Assembly: GCA_022826025.1 (NCBI GenBank)
Contig: JAJDVR010000038.1
Coordinates: 1 to 33,406, forward strand
DNA: 33,406 bases
Reading direction: 5' to 3'
Origin: Gemmatimonadota bacterium
Lineage (GTDB): Bacteria; Gemmatimonadota; Gemmatimonadetes; Longimicrobiales; Gaopeijiaceae
Part shown: one piece after another, positions 8,253-17,968 of the stretch
Position numbering within the stretch: the first letter of the stretch is position 1
Layout of the letters: every line of letters begins with the position of its first letter
Notes under the pieces: generated by a model
Seen by the model: the letters and a program-made list of their open reading frames with translations, nothing else
Told to the model about the DNA's origin: nothing
The model's database searches: none
Made by a program: the position numbers and the translations under genes

Positions 8253-8750
8253 CTACGGTTGCGAGCAGGAGGGGAAGACGACCGAGCGGCCGAAGCTGGT
8301 CCACTCGCCGCACGGCCTGCCCGACCGCCAGGCGCCCCGCTCGGCCAGCGCGCCGCGCGTCCAGTACGACTCGTAGGCCCCGTCCAGTTCGCCGTTGGCG
8401 TAGTTCTCGCGCAGGGAGAGCAGTCCGGACTTGAAGTACATCTCCGCGGGTCCGTGCAGGACGCCGTCCCGGTAGCTCTCCCGGCCGGAGAGCCGGCCGT
8501 TCAGATGGAACCACTCGTGTACGCCGGTCCAGCGGCCGTCGACCAGGGTGCCGCGTTCGCGAACGATGTCCGGTGTCCACATGCGCACCACCGGGCCGCT
8601 GTAGGGTTCGAGGGTGCCCGGTTCGAGGTAGACGCCCGCGCGCTCGATGAGGCGGTCGAGGCTCGTCGCTTCCTGCCCGGCCGCCGGGGTGGCACCGTTA
8701 ACCGTGGGAGCGACAACCGCCGCCACGGCCAGGAGGCCGAGCAGCTTCAT
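8253..8750 (-). CDS. Secreted MORN-repeat-like protein (YwqK-type repeats)
   Basis: The 165-residue protein has a signal peptide (about residues 1-25, [15 protein letters not shown] then a small-residue stretch). Its C-terminal half has about four repeats of 20-23 residues of the G...G....Y..G.L.G type (for example [55 protein letters not shown]). These are the toothed-beta repeats annotated as MORN variant or YwqK family. Two Cys near the end (RPCGEW, FPSCSQP) could form a disulfide. Its ATG overlaps the stop of the upstream Ig-like gene by 4 bp, so the two are translationally coupled. The gene is convergent with rho. No toxin partner is visible, so an antitoxin role is unlikely. Confidence 0.8.
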   Translation of the reverse strand: MKLLGLLAVAAVVAPTVNGATPAAGQEATSLDRLIERAGVYLEPGTLEPYSGPVVRMWTPDIVRERGTLVDGRWTGVHEWFHLNGRLSGRESYRDGVLHGPAEMYFKSGLLSLRENYANGELDGAYESYWTRGALAERGAWRSGRPCGEWTSFGRSVVFPSCSQP

Positions 8751-9619
8751 CGCATTCCGGCGGGGTCGGCTACGGTCACCGCCACGTAGCCGTTGCTCCA
8801 GCAGCACTGGTTGCCCGCCGAGCTGTCGTTGGCGCTGAAGTTGTCCACGCGCGCGCGCAACAGGTATTCGCCGGGTGCCGTGAACGTTACCAGAGTGCTG
8901 GCTTCTCCGGTGCCGGGAACCGTGATCTGTTGGGGCTCGAAGATCACTTCCTCGGCCGGTCCCTGGAATTTGAACCAGGTGACCCGCACCTCGACATCCG
9001 TGTTCACGTTGTCGTCCGGGGAGCGCTCCGATACCTCCGACGCCCACAGGGTGAGAGAGAGCGGCTCGCCCACGGTCGCGGTGCGTGGCTCCGAATGCGC
9101 GCCCTGGATATACTGGCCCACCTCTCCGCCGTCTCCGAACCGCACGAGCGGGGGCACCGACCCCATCGCGCGCGGCCCGTAGTCGAGCTGGAGCGCATCG
9201 ATCCCCACCCGGGCGGGGGTGGAGTAGGTTACGCCGTTGCTTGTGATGGTCCACACAACCCGCCGGCTGGTATCCGCGTAGCTCTCGGGCACGGTCACCG
9301 AAAAGACCCCCCGGTCGCGCCGGGGCCGCACCGGGAAGTGGGTGGGCTGGTCTCCGTCGAACTCGGCCGGCTCGATGAAGTTGTCGGGACCGAGCGGGAT
9401 GTCGAGGATCTCCTCGGTGTTCAGGTTGAAGAAGCCGTAGGAGAAGGTGAAGGTACCGTCGTCATTCCGATACCAGCCCTCGAAGAAGGGCGCCACGGGC
9501 TCGCCTCTCGGCGGGATGGGCGCCAGCGGGAGTCGCTGCACCTGCTGCGCGCCCAGGGGGACCGCCGCCAGGACAGCGAGCGCCGTGGCGATGCCAAATC
9601 TCGGTTGCAGGGGTTTCAT
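8747..9619 (-). CDS. Secreted uncharacterised protein with Ig-like C-terminal region
   Basis: The 290-residue protein begins with a signal peptide ending near PLGAQQ (about residue 25). I do not recognise a named family. The sequence is mostly predicted beta with few Lys. An N-terminal region has PFFEGWYRNDDGTFTFSYGF and GPDNFIEP segments. A C-terminal region at about 170-285 has Ig/cadherin-like spacing (GEPLSLTLWASE, DVEVRVTWFKF, STLVTFTAPGEYLLRARV). A CCW motif (NQCCWSNGYVAV) lies close to the C-terminus. The start at ATG 9619 gives the signal peptide; an earlier in-frame start would add ten residues before it. It overlaps the MORN-like gene by 4 bp and lies 154 bp downstream of the haem c/copper oxygenase gene. 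Confidence 0.78.
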   Translation of the reverse strand: MKPLQPRFGIATALAVLAAVPLGAQQVQRLPLAPIPPRGEPVAPFFEGWYRNDDGTFTFSYGFFNLNTEEILDIPLGPDNFIEPAEFDGDQPTHFPVRPRRDRGVFSVTVPESYADTSRRVVWTITSNGVTYSTPARVGIDALQLDYGPRAMGSVPPLVRFGDGGEVGQYIQGAHSEPRTATVGEPLSLTLWASEVSERSPDDNVNTDVEVRVTWFKFQGPAEEVIFEPQQITVPGTGEASTLVTFTAPGEYLLRARVDNFSANDSSAGNQCCWSNGYVAVTVADPAGMR

Positions 9620-9724
9620 CTCTCTCTCCGAGCATCGACTGGACACGGTCGGCTATCGTGCGCCGTGCGCTACAATGGGGAAGGAGCCCCCACATGCGCG
9701 GTGAGCTCCTTCGTTGTCCTGACA

Positions 9725-9763
9725 CCGGACCCGGCGCCCCTTGAGAGGAAGGCGCGGGGCCGG
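9725..9763 (-). terminator. GC-rich hairpin after the cytochrome/copper oxygenase gene
   Basis: A stem of about 13 pairs, with one mismatch and one bulged base, joins 9725-9738 and 9751-9763 around a 12-nt loop. It begins about 10 nt past the stop codon at 9774. No U-tract follows, so it is either a weak intrinsic terminator or a 3'-end stabiliser ahead of Rho-dependent termination. Confidence 0.45.
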
Positions 9764-9773
9764 GCGGATTTCG

Positions 9774-11114
9774 TCAACGCGATCCGCTGCTGCCGTCGCT
9801 CACCACCCGCGCCTTGGCTTCACGCTCCTCGACGAGGCGTTCGTAGCCTTCGTCCGTCAGGTGGGTTATGGCGAGCCAGGCGTGCGACATCTCGTCGGTG
9901 GTGCGGTCGCCGCGCGCGTACCAGATCTCCGCGTCCGGGTTGAGCGGGTTGTCCGCGGTGTTGTCGTACCAGCCAGTCATGACCAGGACCGTTCCCTCGG
10001 GGAGCAGAGGAGCCGAATCGTCGCCGTAGATGTAGCTGTGGTGCCAGCGCGCGTCGAAATCGGTCACCATGCTGATCAGTTCCTCACGACCGTCCGGATA
10101 GATCGCCTTGATGGACATTGCGTGCAGGTGCACGTGCCCGTGCGGCTGGAAGCTGTCCAGGCGGACCGGGTGATCCCACCGCTTGAACCCCTGGGTCATC
10201 GCCGTGCCGCCCGGAGCCAGCGCGATGTCTCCCCGCAGGGGATAGAGGCGCAGGTCCTGCTCGAATTCGGGCGTGTATCCCTCCTCGTGGAACCAGATGC
10301 CGAGTTCAACCTGGTCGTCCGGCACCTCGTAGCCCATGGGATAGTAGTGGGCGTCCCACTCGATCAGGTCGTTCGCCAGCAGGAGGCGTCCGGCGTCGGC
10401 GGGAACGATCTCGCCGACCTTGCCCATGGCATACTCGGAGAGGCTGACCATACGCTGATACTCGCCTTCCTCGTTGAGCCTCAGCAGCCTCGGGATGGCG
10501 TGGTGCACCACCTGGCGGCCGGCGGGGAAGGAGGGCCGCGTCTCGAAGGCGCGCACCCAGCGGTCTTCGCCCAGCCCGGTCGGAACGCGAGGCCGCCACC
10601 AGGTGTCGCCGCCCTCGGCCGGAACCGTGAAGGGCTTCGACTTGATGACGTGGTCGGGGGGACCCAGGATGTGCTCAAGCTGCCACATCTGCCTGTCGGG
10701 CCACTCCACCGGAGGCGGCATGTCCGCCGGGTCGCCCTCGGGCGCGCCCGCGTCCACCCAGGCGACGATGGTCTCGATGTGCTCCTGCTCCAGGCGCCAG
10801 TCGTCCTTGATGTCCTGGATGCCCACGCCCACGTCGAGGTGGTAGGGCGGCATGAGGCGGCGCGATACCTGCTCGCGGATGCGGCGGGCGTAGCGGCGCA
10901 CATCCCGGTAGGTCACGAACGACATCGGCGCCACCGACGACTCCCGATGGCAGATCTGGCAGTTCTCCTGCACGATGGGGGCGATGTCGCGGGCGAAGGT
11001 GATCTCCGGTTCGTCCCCGTTGGTCGACTGCGCCGCAAGGGCGCCGGGAACCAGCAGGGCGGCGCACAGCAGGGCAGGCGGCAGCGTGCGGCCGGAATAC
11101 CGGGAGATGGTCAT
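9774..11114 (-). CDS. Secreted cytochrome c / copper type II monooxygenase-like fusion protein
   Basis: The 446-residue protein has a signal peptide (about 1-28, ending GALAAQ). A small cytochrome c domain follows, with haem site C52-Q-I-C55-H56 and a likely distal ligand Met88 in RRLMPPYH. The remainder resembles the PHM/DBH copper monooxygenase fold. It keeps the expected copper ligand pattern: a His pair H204-H205, H256 in WDAHYYPMG, an HxH run within H325-H331 (QPHGHVHLHAM) and Met409 in a DEM motif, as in the CuM site of PHM. The family hydroxylates C-H bonds with two copper sites; the fused haem domain probably supplies electrons in the periplasm. The substrate is unknown. AGGAGG at 11120-11125, 5 nt before the ATG, fixes the start. 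Confidence 0.85.
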   Translation of the reverse strand: MTISRYSGRTLPPALLCAALLVPGALAAQSTNGDEPEITFARDIAPIVQENCQICHRESSVAPMSFVTYRDVRRYARRIREQVSRRLMPPYHLDVGVGIQDIKDDWRLEQEHIETIVAWVDAGAPEGDPADMPPPVEWPDRQMWQLEHILGPPDHVIKSKPFTVPAEGGDTWWRPRVPTGLGEDRWVRAFETRPSFPAGRQVVHHAIPRLLRLNEEGEYQRMVSLSEYAMGKVGEIVPADAGRLLLANDLIEWDAHYYPMGYEVPDDQVELGIWFHEEGYTPEFEQDLRLYPLRGDIALAPGGTAMTQGFKRWDHPVRLDSFQPHGHVHLHAMSIKAIYPDGREELISMVTDFDARWHHSYIYGDDSAPLLPEGTVLVMTGWYDNTADNPLNPDAEIWYARGDRTTDEMSHAWLAITHLTDEGYERLVEEREAKARVVSDGSSGSR

Positions 11115-11177
11115 TTCGTCCTCCTGTCGGGCATCGTAACGCAGGGTCGCACCGGGGAGTGCGGCCGGCATGCAACT

Positions 11178-11717
11178 CTATTCGTCCAGTACGCTCTCGT
11201 ACCTCGGATTCACGACGAACTGCTGGTCCTGAAAGATCTTTCTGTCCCACGGAAATATTACGGTGGAACCGGTCTCCAGCGCAAAATAATCGGGCTTGTA
11301 GCCCCGTGGCCGCACGAAGCAGGTCGCGGTACGGACTTCGGTGGGCCCGACGTCACGCACGGCCGCGAGCCCCAGCCGCAGGGTCTCTCCGGAAGTGGTG
11401 ATCTCGTCCACGAGCAGCACCCGGCGGCCGGCGGCAACGCGGGGCGCCGCGTCGAGCACCTCGGGGCGCTCGCGGATCGAGTTGTCGGCCCTCCGGCGCG
11501 AGATCTTCATCGAGTGGAAGTCGAGACGCAGCATGGACGCGACGATGGCGCCCGGAATGACGCCCGCGCGCGCGATGCCGACGACCAGGTCGGGCCTGTG
11601 TTCGCGCGCTACCTTGAGCGCGAGCGCCCGGCACAGCTCCCCGAACATCTCCCAGGACACCTCCAGGTAATCTCCGGTCGGATCCGAGAAGCGGGGCTGG
11701 TTGTATCTGGATGGCAT
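11178..11717 (-). CDS. Phosphoribosyltransferase family protein
   Basis: The 179-residue protein shows a type I phosphoribosyltransferase fold. The PRPP-binding loop is VLLVDEITTSGETL with Asp104-Glu105, preceded by VVGIARAGVIPGAIVA, the pyrophosphate loop. Length and layout suit the predicted phosphoribosyltransferases related to xanthine/guanine enzymes, which make nucleotides from purine bases and PRPP in the cytoplasm. The hood is atypical and rich in Phe and Tyr (YKPDYFALE, FPWDRKIFQDQQF), so the base cannot be named. It lies 63 bp upstream of the cytochrome/copper oxygenase gene on the same strand, with no obvious functional link. Confidence 0.85.
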   Translation of the reverse strand: MPSRYNQPRFSDPTGDYLEVSWEMFGELCRALALKVAREHRPDLVVGIARAGVIPGAIVASMLRLDFHSMKISRRRADNSIRERPEVLDAAPRVAAGRRVLLVDEITTSGETLRLGLAAVRDVGPTEVRTATCFVRPRGYKPDYFALETGSTVIFPWDRKIFQDQQFVVNPRYESVLDE

Positions 11718-11916
11718 GTCGGCCCCATGATTGGATGCGAGGATGAGTTGCGTACGGGATGCGCCGGACGTGCATCCCGGCGCGGTTCAGGGCAGAGGAA
11801 GTTAGGACTAGTCGACGGGCCACGCCACCGAGCGGCGACGTGTCGCGCTCCCGGCAGGCAGCCGGCATTTTCAGCACGGGAAGGGTCACGCGACGGCCGA
11901 CAGGAACCAGGAGCAC
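11718..11916. other. 199-bp divergent intergenic region with one hairpin
   Basis: The region separates the phosphoribosyltransferase gene from the divergent pair of unknown genes. GGGATGC (11756-11762) and GCATCCC (11772-11778) form a perfect 7-bp stem with a 9-nt loop, about 40 nt upstream of the phosphoribosyltransferase start. It may be an operator or leader structure. A good ribosome site (AGGAG) precedes the plus-strand ATG. No ORF or clear promoter hexamers were found. Confidence 0.4.
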
Positions 11917-12378
11917 ATGACCAGCACCGACCAGACCGAAAACCCGCAGGCCCTGGCCGACGAGCGCCTGGAAGTCGCGCTTGAGAAGACGGGGGCGCGC
12001 GACCCGCGAGCCGTGTGCAGGGAGCGCCTGCGGCAACTGAAGAGCGTCGATGAGGCCGCCTTCGAGCAGGCGCTCGGCCACTATCGCGACCGGCTGGTCC
12101 CGGCGATTGCCGCGGGCGAAGAGCCCCTCACCGCCTGGGTGGAGTACGGCCGCACGATCGCGCGGCTCACGTTCCATGGAAGAACCGTCGCCATCGACCG
12201 GACGGGGCTGGCGCGCGAATACGCGACTCCGGCCGATCCGGAGGCGCTGGTGCTGCACCTGCCCGGGGGAGGGAAGGGACGCGCCCTGCTGGTGGCTCAA
12301 CCGCGCGATCCGTCGCCGGCGCAGCAGGCGACTCGCGACCTGCTGGTTGACGGACGTTCCACCATGAGGGAAGGTTAG
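11917..12378 (+). CDS. Uncharacterised 153-residue protein
   Basis: I do not recognise a family. The start at ATG 11917 has AGGAG a few nt upstream. The protein is soluble, with no signal peptide or membrane segment. The first two-thirds are rich in charged helices (RLEVALEKTGARDPRAVCRE, SVDEAAFEQALGHYRDRLVPAIA). A beta-rich part follows (RLTFHGRTVAIDRTG, EALVLHLPG, GRALLVAQP), and a helix (SPAQQATRDLLVDG) closes it. The layout suggests a small alpha/beta adaptor. A second small gene follows 28 bp downstream on the same strand; the two probably form a transcription unit. Confidence 0.7.
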   Translation: MTSTDQTENPQALADERLEVALEKTGARDPRAVCRERLRQLKSVDEAAFEQALGHYRDRLVPAIAAGEEPLTAWVEYGRTIARLTFHGRTVAIDRTGLAREYATPADPEALVLHLPGGGKGRALLVAQPRDPSPAQQATRDLLVDGRSTMREG

Positions 12379-12406
12379 GCTGCCAGGGCATCCAGCGGAG
12401 TCGGGA

Positions 12407-12691
12407 ATGGACGAGCAACGAGTTTACACGCCGCGCAACGTCGCCTGGAGCCCCCGCCCGGGGTGGGCCACCGTGCGTCTTGTGGGCACCTGCGCGGACC
12501 GCTCGCTCAGGCGTGGGCGGGTGGTGATGCATTCGCCGAGCGACGACTACCACTCGATCCCCGGGCACGACGAGGGCCTCGAGCCCGAACGAATCGTCAT
12601 CGTGCTCGCGGAAGCCACCCACCTGATCGAGGACGACCTGCACCTGGTGCCCGAAGGCGCCGTGGTGGCGGTGGGCGAACCTCTGCCCTGA
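12407..12691 (+). CDS. Uncharacterised 94-residue protein
   Basis: No family is recognised. The 94 residues are mostly short beta segments (WATVRLVGTCAD, GRVVMHSPSDD, ERIVIVLAEATHLIEDDLHLVPEGAVVAVGE), as in a small beta-barrel or nucleotide-binding subdomain. There is no export signal. GCGGAG lies about 7 nt before the ATG at 12407. It follows the 153-residue gene by 28 bp and is convergent with the D-amino-acid transaminase gene. Codon use matches its neighbours, supporting a real gene; its small size leaves some doubt. Confidence 0.6.
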   Translation: MDEQRVYTPRNVAWSPRPGWATVRLVGTCADRSLRRGRVVMHSPSDDYHSIPGHDEGLEPERIVIVLAEATHLIEDDLHLVPEGAVVAVGEPLP

Positions 12692-12732
12692 CGCGCCGGG
12701 GAGCTTCCTCTCGGGAGCGTGCGGCGCCTCTG

Positions 12733-12758
12733 CCCGCAGGCCTTTCGCGGGTTCTTCC
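12733..12758 (+). terminator. Candidate terminator for the plus-strand gene pair
   Basis: CCCGC (12733-12737) and GCGGG (12747-12751) form a short stem followed by the T-rich run TTCTTCC. It lies between convergent genes, where termination is expected. The stem is only 5 bp, so this is tentative. Confidence 0.4.
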
Positions 12759-13609
12759 TACGCCGCGCCCGGCAGCCCCTCCCGAAAAGCGTCCGACAGC
12801 CGCTTCGCCACCGGCCCCACCCTGCCATCGCCGACCGGCTGCCCGTCGATCTCCACGATGGGATGAACCTCCGTGGTAGTGCCCGTCAGGAACGCCTCGC
12901 TCGCGGATGCAAGCTCCTCCACCGCGAGGGGGCGCAGCTCGACCGGGAGTCCCAGTCCGGCCGCCAGCTCGAGCACGTACTCACGGGTGATGCCGTGCAG
13001 GATCTGGTGGGTGGCCGGGTGGGTCACCAGCGCGCCGGCGCTCACCGCGAAGAAGTTGCTGTGTGCGCCTTCGATGGCGACCCCGTCGCGCACCAGGATG
13101 ACGTCGTCCACCCCGGCGTCCACGGCCGCCTGCATGGCCAGGACGTTGGGCAGCAGGGCGATGCTCTTGATGTCGACCCGGGCCCAGCGCCGGTCCGGTG
13201 CGGTGATGGCGCGGTAGCCTCGCTCCCAGGTCTCGCTGGAAGGCCGCTGGTGCGGGCGTGCATACGCGTACACGGTGGGCCGCACGGCGTGCGGCGGGAA
13301 GTAGTGGGTGCGGGGAGCCGTTCCCCGCGTCACCTGCATGTAGACGTAGGCGAAGTCGGCGTCGGCCAGGCCGTTCAGCTCCAGCAGCCGCTGCTTGACG
13401 GCGGGCAGCCGGCCTGTGTCGTAGTCGATGCGCAGGGCCGCCAGGCCACGCGTCATGCGCGCCAGGTGTCGATCCCCGCGAAAGAAGCGTCCGCCGTACG
13501 CAGGGGTGACCTCGTAGATGCCGTCGGACAGGAGAAAGCCACGGTCGTCCGCGGCTACGCGGGCCTCGTCCCTCGGCAGGTACTCGCCGTTCAGATAGAC
13601 GGTGTCCAC
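12758..13609 (-). CDS. dat: D-amino-acid transaminase (class IV aminotransferase)
   Basis: A GTG start at 13609, 1 bp after the pspA stop, gives 283 residues, the standard length of D-amino-acid transaminase. The fold-type IV pattern is clear: MDTVYLNGEYLPRDEA at the start, GFLLSDGIYEV near residue 24, and Lys148 within VDIKSIALLPNVLA as the pyridoxal phosphate lysine. EGAHSNFFAV and FLTGTTTEVHPIVEIDG are cofactor-binding segments. The DIKS..LLPNVLA form is that of D-alanine transaminase rather than branched-chain aminotransferase. It interconverts D-alanine and D-glutamate in the cytoplasm, feeding peptidoglycan or D-amino-acid turnover. Coupling to pspA links it to the envelope. Confidence 0.9.
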   Translation of the reverse strand: MDTVYLNGEYLPRDEARVAADDRGFLLSDGIYEVTPAYGGRFFRGDRHLARMTRGLAALRIDYDTGRLPAVKQRLLELNGLADADFAYVYMQVTRGTAPRTHYFPPHAVRPTVYAYARPHQRPSSETWERGYRAITAPDRRWARVDIKSIALLPNVLAMQAAVDAGVDDVILVRDGVAIEGAHSNFFAVSAGALVTHPATHQILHGITREYVLELAAGLGLPVELRPLAVEELASASEAFLTGTTTEVHPIVEIDGQPVGDGRVGPVAKRLSDAFREGLPGAA

Positions 13610-13610
13610 G

Positions 13611-14474
13611 TCACGACCCGTCGTTTCTGCCCAGCCGCTCGAACTCCTCGAGGAGCTGCGCTTCCTGTATCGGCGCGACCGAAGCCGAAGACCCGGCGTC
13701 GGAATCCTCGGCTTCCGCGTCTTCCTCGGAGGGGGCGTCGCTGGGCCCCTCACCGGCGGTGAGCTGCCGGGGAGCCTCGGGCGCTCCTCCCGGGAGCAGC
13801 CCCATCTGTGCTTTCAGCGCCAGCAGGCGGTCGTCCAGCGCGGCACCCTCGCCGCCCGATTCCAGCCTCAGGAATTCATCCTCGAGCGAATCTCCGCTCA
13901 GTGCCTCGCTGACCTCCGCCTGAGCGAGGCTGCGGCGCTCCTCTTCCTCGATCTTGGCCGCCATGCGGTTGAACGCGTCGAACGCCGACTGGTCCGAGAG
14001 CCCGGACATGGTGGCGTGGATGCGCTTCTGCGCCTGGGCCCGCTTCTGCTTCGCGATCAGGAGGTTCCGCTTGCGCTTCGCCTCCTCGATCTTGTCGTTC
14101 AGGGTCCGAAGGGAGGCCTTGAGCTTCTCCGTCTCCTCTTTCTGCGCGCGCCAGGTCTGCTCCAGCGCCCCTGCGCGCTGGGTGTGCTCCTGCTGTCGGC
14201 TCAGAGCCTGCATGGCGAGATCGTCACGGCCCTCCCTCACGGCCAGCTCCGCCCGCTTCTGCCACGCCCGGGCCTGCTTGACCTCGGCATCGAGCTGGGC
14301 TCCGAGCTTGCGCTCGTCCGCGATCGCTCCCGCAACATCGCGCTTCGCCTTGGCGAGCTGGTCCCGCATGTCGAGGATGATCTGGTTGAGCATCTTCTCC
14401 GGGTTTTCCGCCTTCGCGATCAGATCGTTGATGTTCGACTTGATGAGCGTCGACAGCTTCTGGAAGATTCCCAT
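13611..14474 (-). CDS. pspA: PspA/IM30 family envelope stress protein
   Basis: The 287-residue protein starts MGIFQKLSTLIKSNINDLIAKAENPEKML, the amphipathic helix plus first helix of PspA/Vipp1. Long coiled-coil helices follow to about residue 215 (NQIILDMRDQLAKAKRDV, AELAVREGRDDLAMQAL, LKASLRTLNDKIEEAKRKR). The C-terminal 70 residues are an acidic, Ser/Ala/Glu-rich disordered tail ending in a short helix, which makes it longer than E. coli PspA (222). The family assembles into ESCRT-III-like rods that protect the inner membrane. It sits between a YbjN-like gene (4 bp upstream) and the transaminase gene (1 bp downstream), forming a three-gene operon with no visible pspF, pspB or pspC. Confidence 0.95.
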   Translation of the reverse strand: MGIFQKLSTLIKSNINDLIAKAENPEKMLNQIILDMRDQLAKAKRDVAGAIADERKLGAQLDAEVKQARAWQKRAELAVREGRDDLAMQALSRQQEHTQRAGALEQTWRAQKEETEKLKASLRTLNDKIEEAKRKRNLLIAKQKRAQAQKRIHATMSGLSDQSAFDAFNRMAAKIEEEERRSLAQAEVSEALSGDSLEDEFLRLESGGEGAALDDRLLALKAQMGLLPGGAPEAPRQLTAGEGPSDAPSEEDAEAEDSDAGSSASVAPIQEAQLLEEFERLGRNDGS

Positions 14475-14478
14475 GAGT

Positions 14479-14898
14479 TCAGCCCTCCATCGCCTGCGGT
14501 GCGCTGCTCGCCTGAGCAAGCTCGCGGATCCTGCCCATGTGACTCGACGCCGCGAGCTGAAGGCTCTCGATCGAGGCCTGCAGTTCGGTGAAGTCCAGGT
14601 TCTCCAGTTCGAGGGTGTCGGTGAGGATCAGCTCCCCCTCCTCGATTCCGTAGGCGCCGTGCACGATGTCGGTCGCGTTGAGTTCCAGCAGTGTGCGGTA
14701 CAGCCCGGTGAGTTCGTCCTCCGGCTCTGCCGGAAGATCCATCATCTTGAGGCGCAGCACCAGCACGGGATCCGAGTGATGGACCACCACGCCCGCGCCT
14801 CCATTGTCGCCGTGTGCGAGGAACATGCCCTCGTCCACCTCTTGATAGTCCAGATCCATGCGGATCAGGAAGCCCTCGACATCCTCTCGACTTACCAT
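14479..14898 (-). CDS. YbjN / type III secretion chaperone-like protein
   Basis: The ATG at 14898 gives 139 residues beginning MVSREDVEGFLIRMDLDYQEVDEGMF. The alpha-beta pattern (helix; strands GMFLAHG, GVVVHHSDPVLVLRLKMMDLP; helix LTGLYRTLLELNATD; strands VHGAYGIEEGELILTDTLELENL; final helix) is that of YbjN/CesT-like chaperone folds. The protein is acidic and soluble. The reading frame continues 40 codons upstream, but that part is basic and unlike the family. It is the first gene of ybjN-pspA-dat, so it may bind or regulate PspA; this is inferred from position. Confidence 0.8.
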   Translation of the reverse strand: MVSREDVEGFLIRMDLDYQEVDEGMFLAHGDNGGAGVVVHHSDPVLVLRLKMMDLPAEPEDELTGLYRTLLELNATDIVHGAYGIEEGELILTDTLELENLDFTELQASIESLQLAASSHMGRIRELAQASSAPQAMEG

Positions 14899-15076
14899 GA
14901 CTTCACTCCGTCTCCGGGGCGGGGAGCAGGTGGCTCTGCCGCTTCTGGTGTCAGCTTGCTCGTCGGGTGCGTACTGCCGGCCGCGATGCGACCGGAATGT
15001 CGCACCATCCGATGGCATAACCTATAACACTAGCAGACGCCAGGGAGCCGGGGCCAGTTTCGCAACGGGCTGCTGC
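14899..15076. other. Intergenic region upstream of ybjN-pspA-dat
   Basis: These 178 bp lie between the uvrA stop and the ybjN start. An AT-richer patch (15015-15035; minus strand reads TAGTGTTATAGGTTATG) probably holds the operon promoter, though no clean -35/-10 pair is visible. A 6-bp hairpin (14987-14992 with 14999-15004) and a CCATC-C-GATGG palindrome just beside it could be regulatory. No ORF was seen. Confidence 0.4.

Positions 15077-17964
<2,888 letters not shown>

Positions 17965-17968
<4 letters not shown>

Noticed and set aside
8253-8750. MORN/YwqK-type protein as an antitoxin of a toxin-antitoxin pair
   Set aside because: It has a signal peptide and its coupled neighbour is a secreted beta-rich protein, not a toxin. 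The database name of this repeat family is not evidence of an antitoxin role here.
9741-11984. A 747-residue plus-strand frame
   Set aside because: It runs antisense through the cytochrome/copper oxygenase and phosphoribosyltransferase genes, whose motifs are clear. Long antisense frames are common at this GC content.
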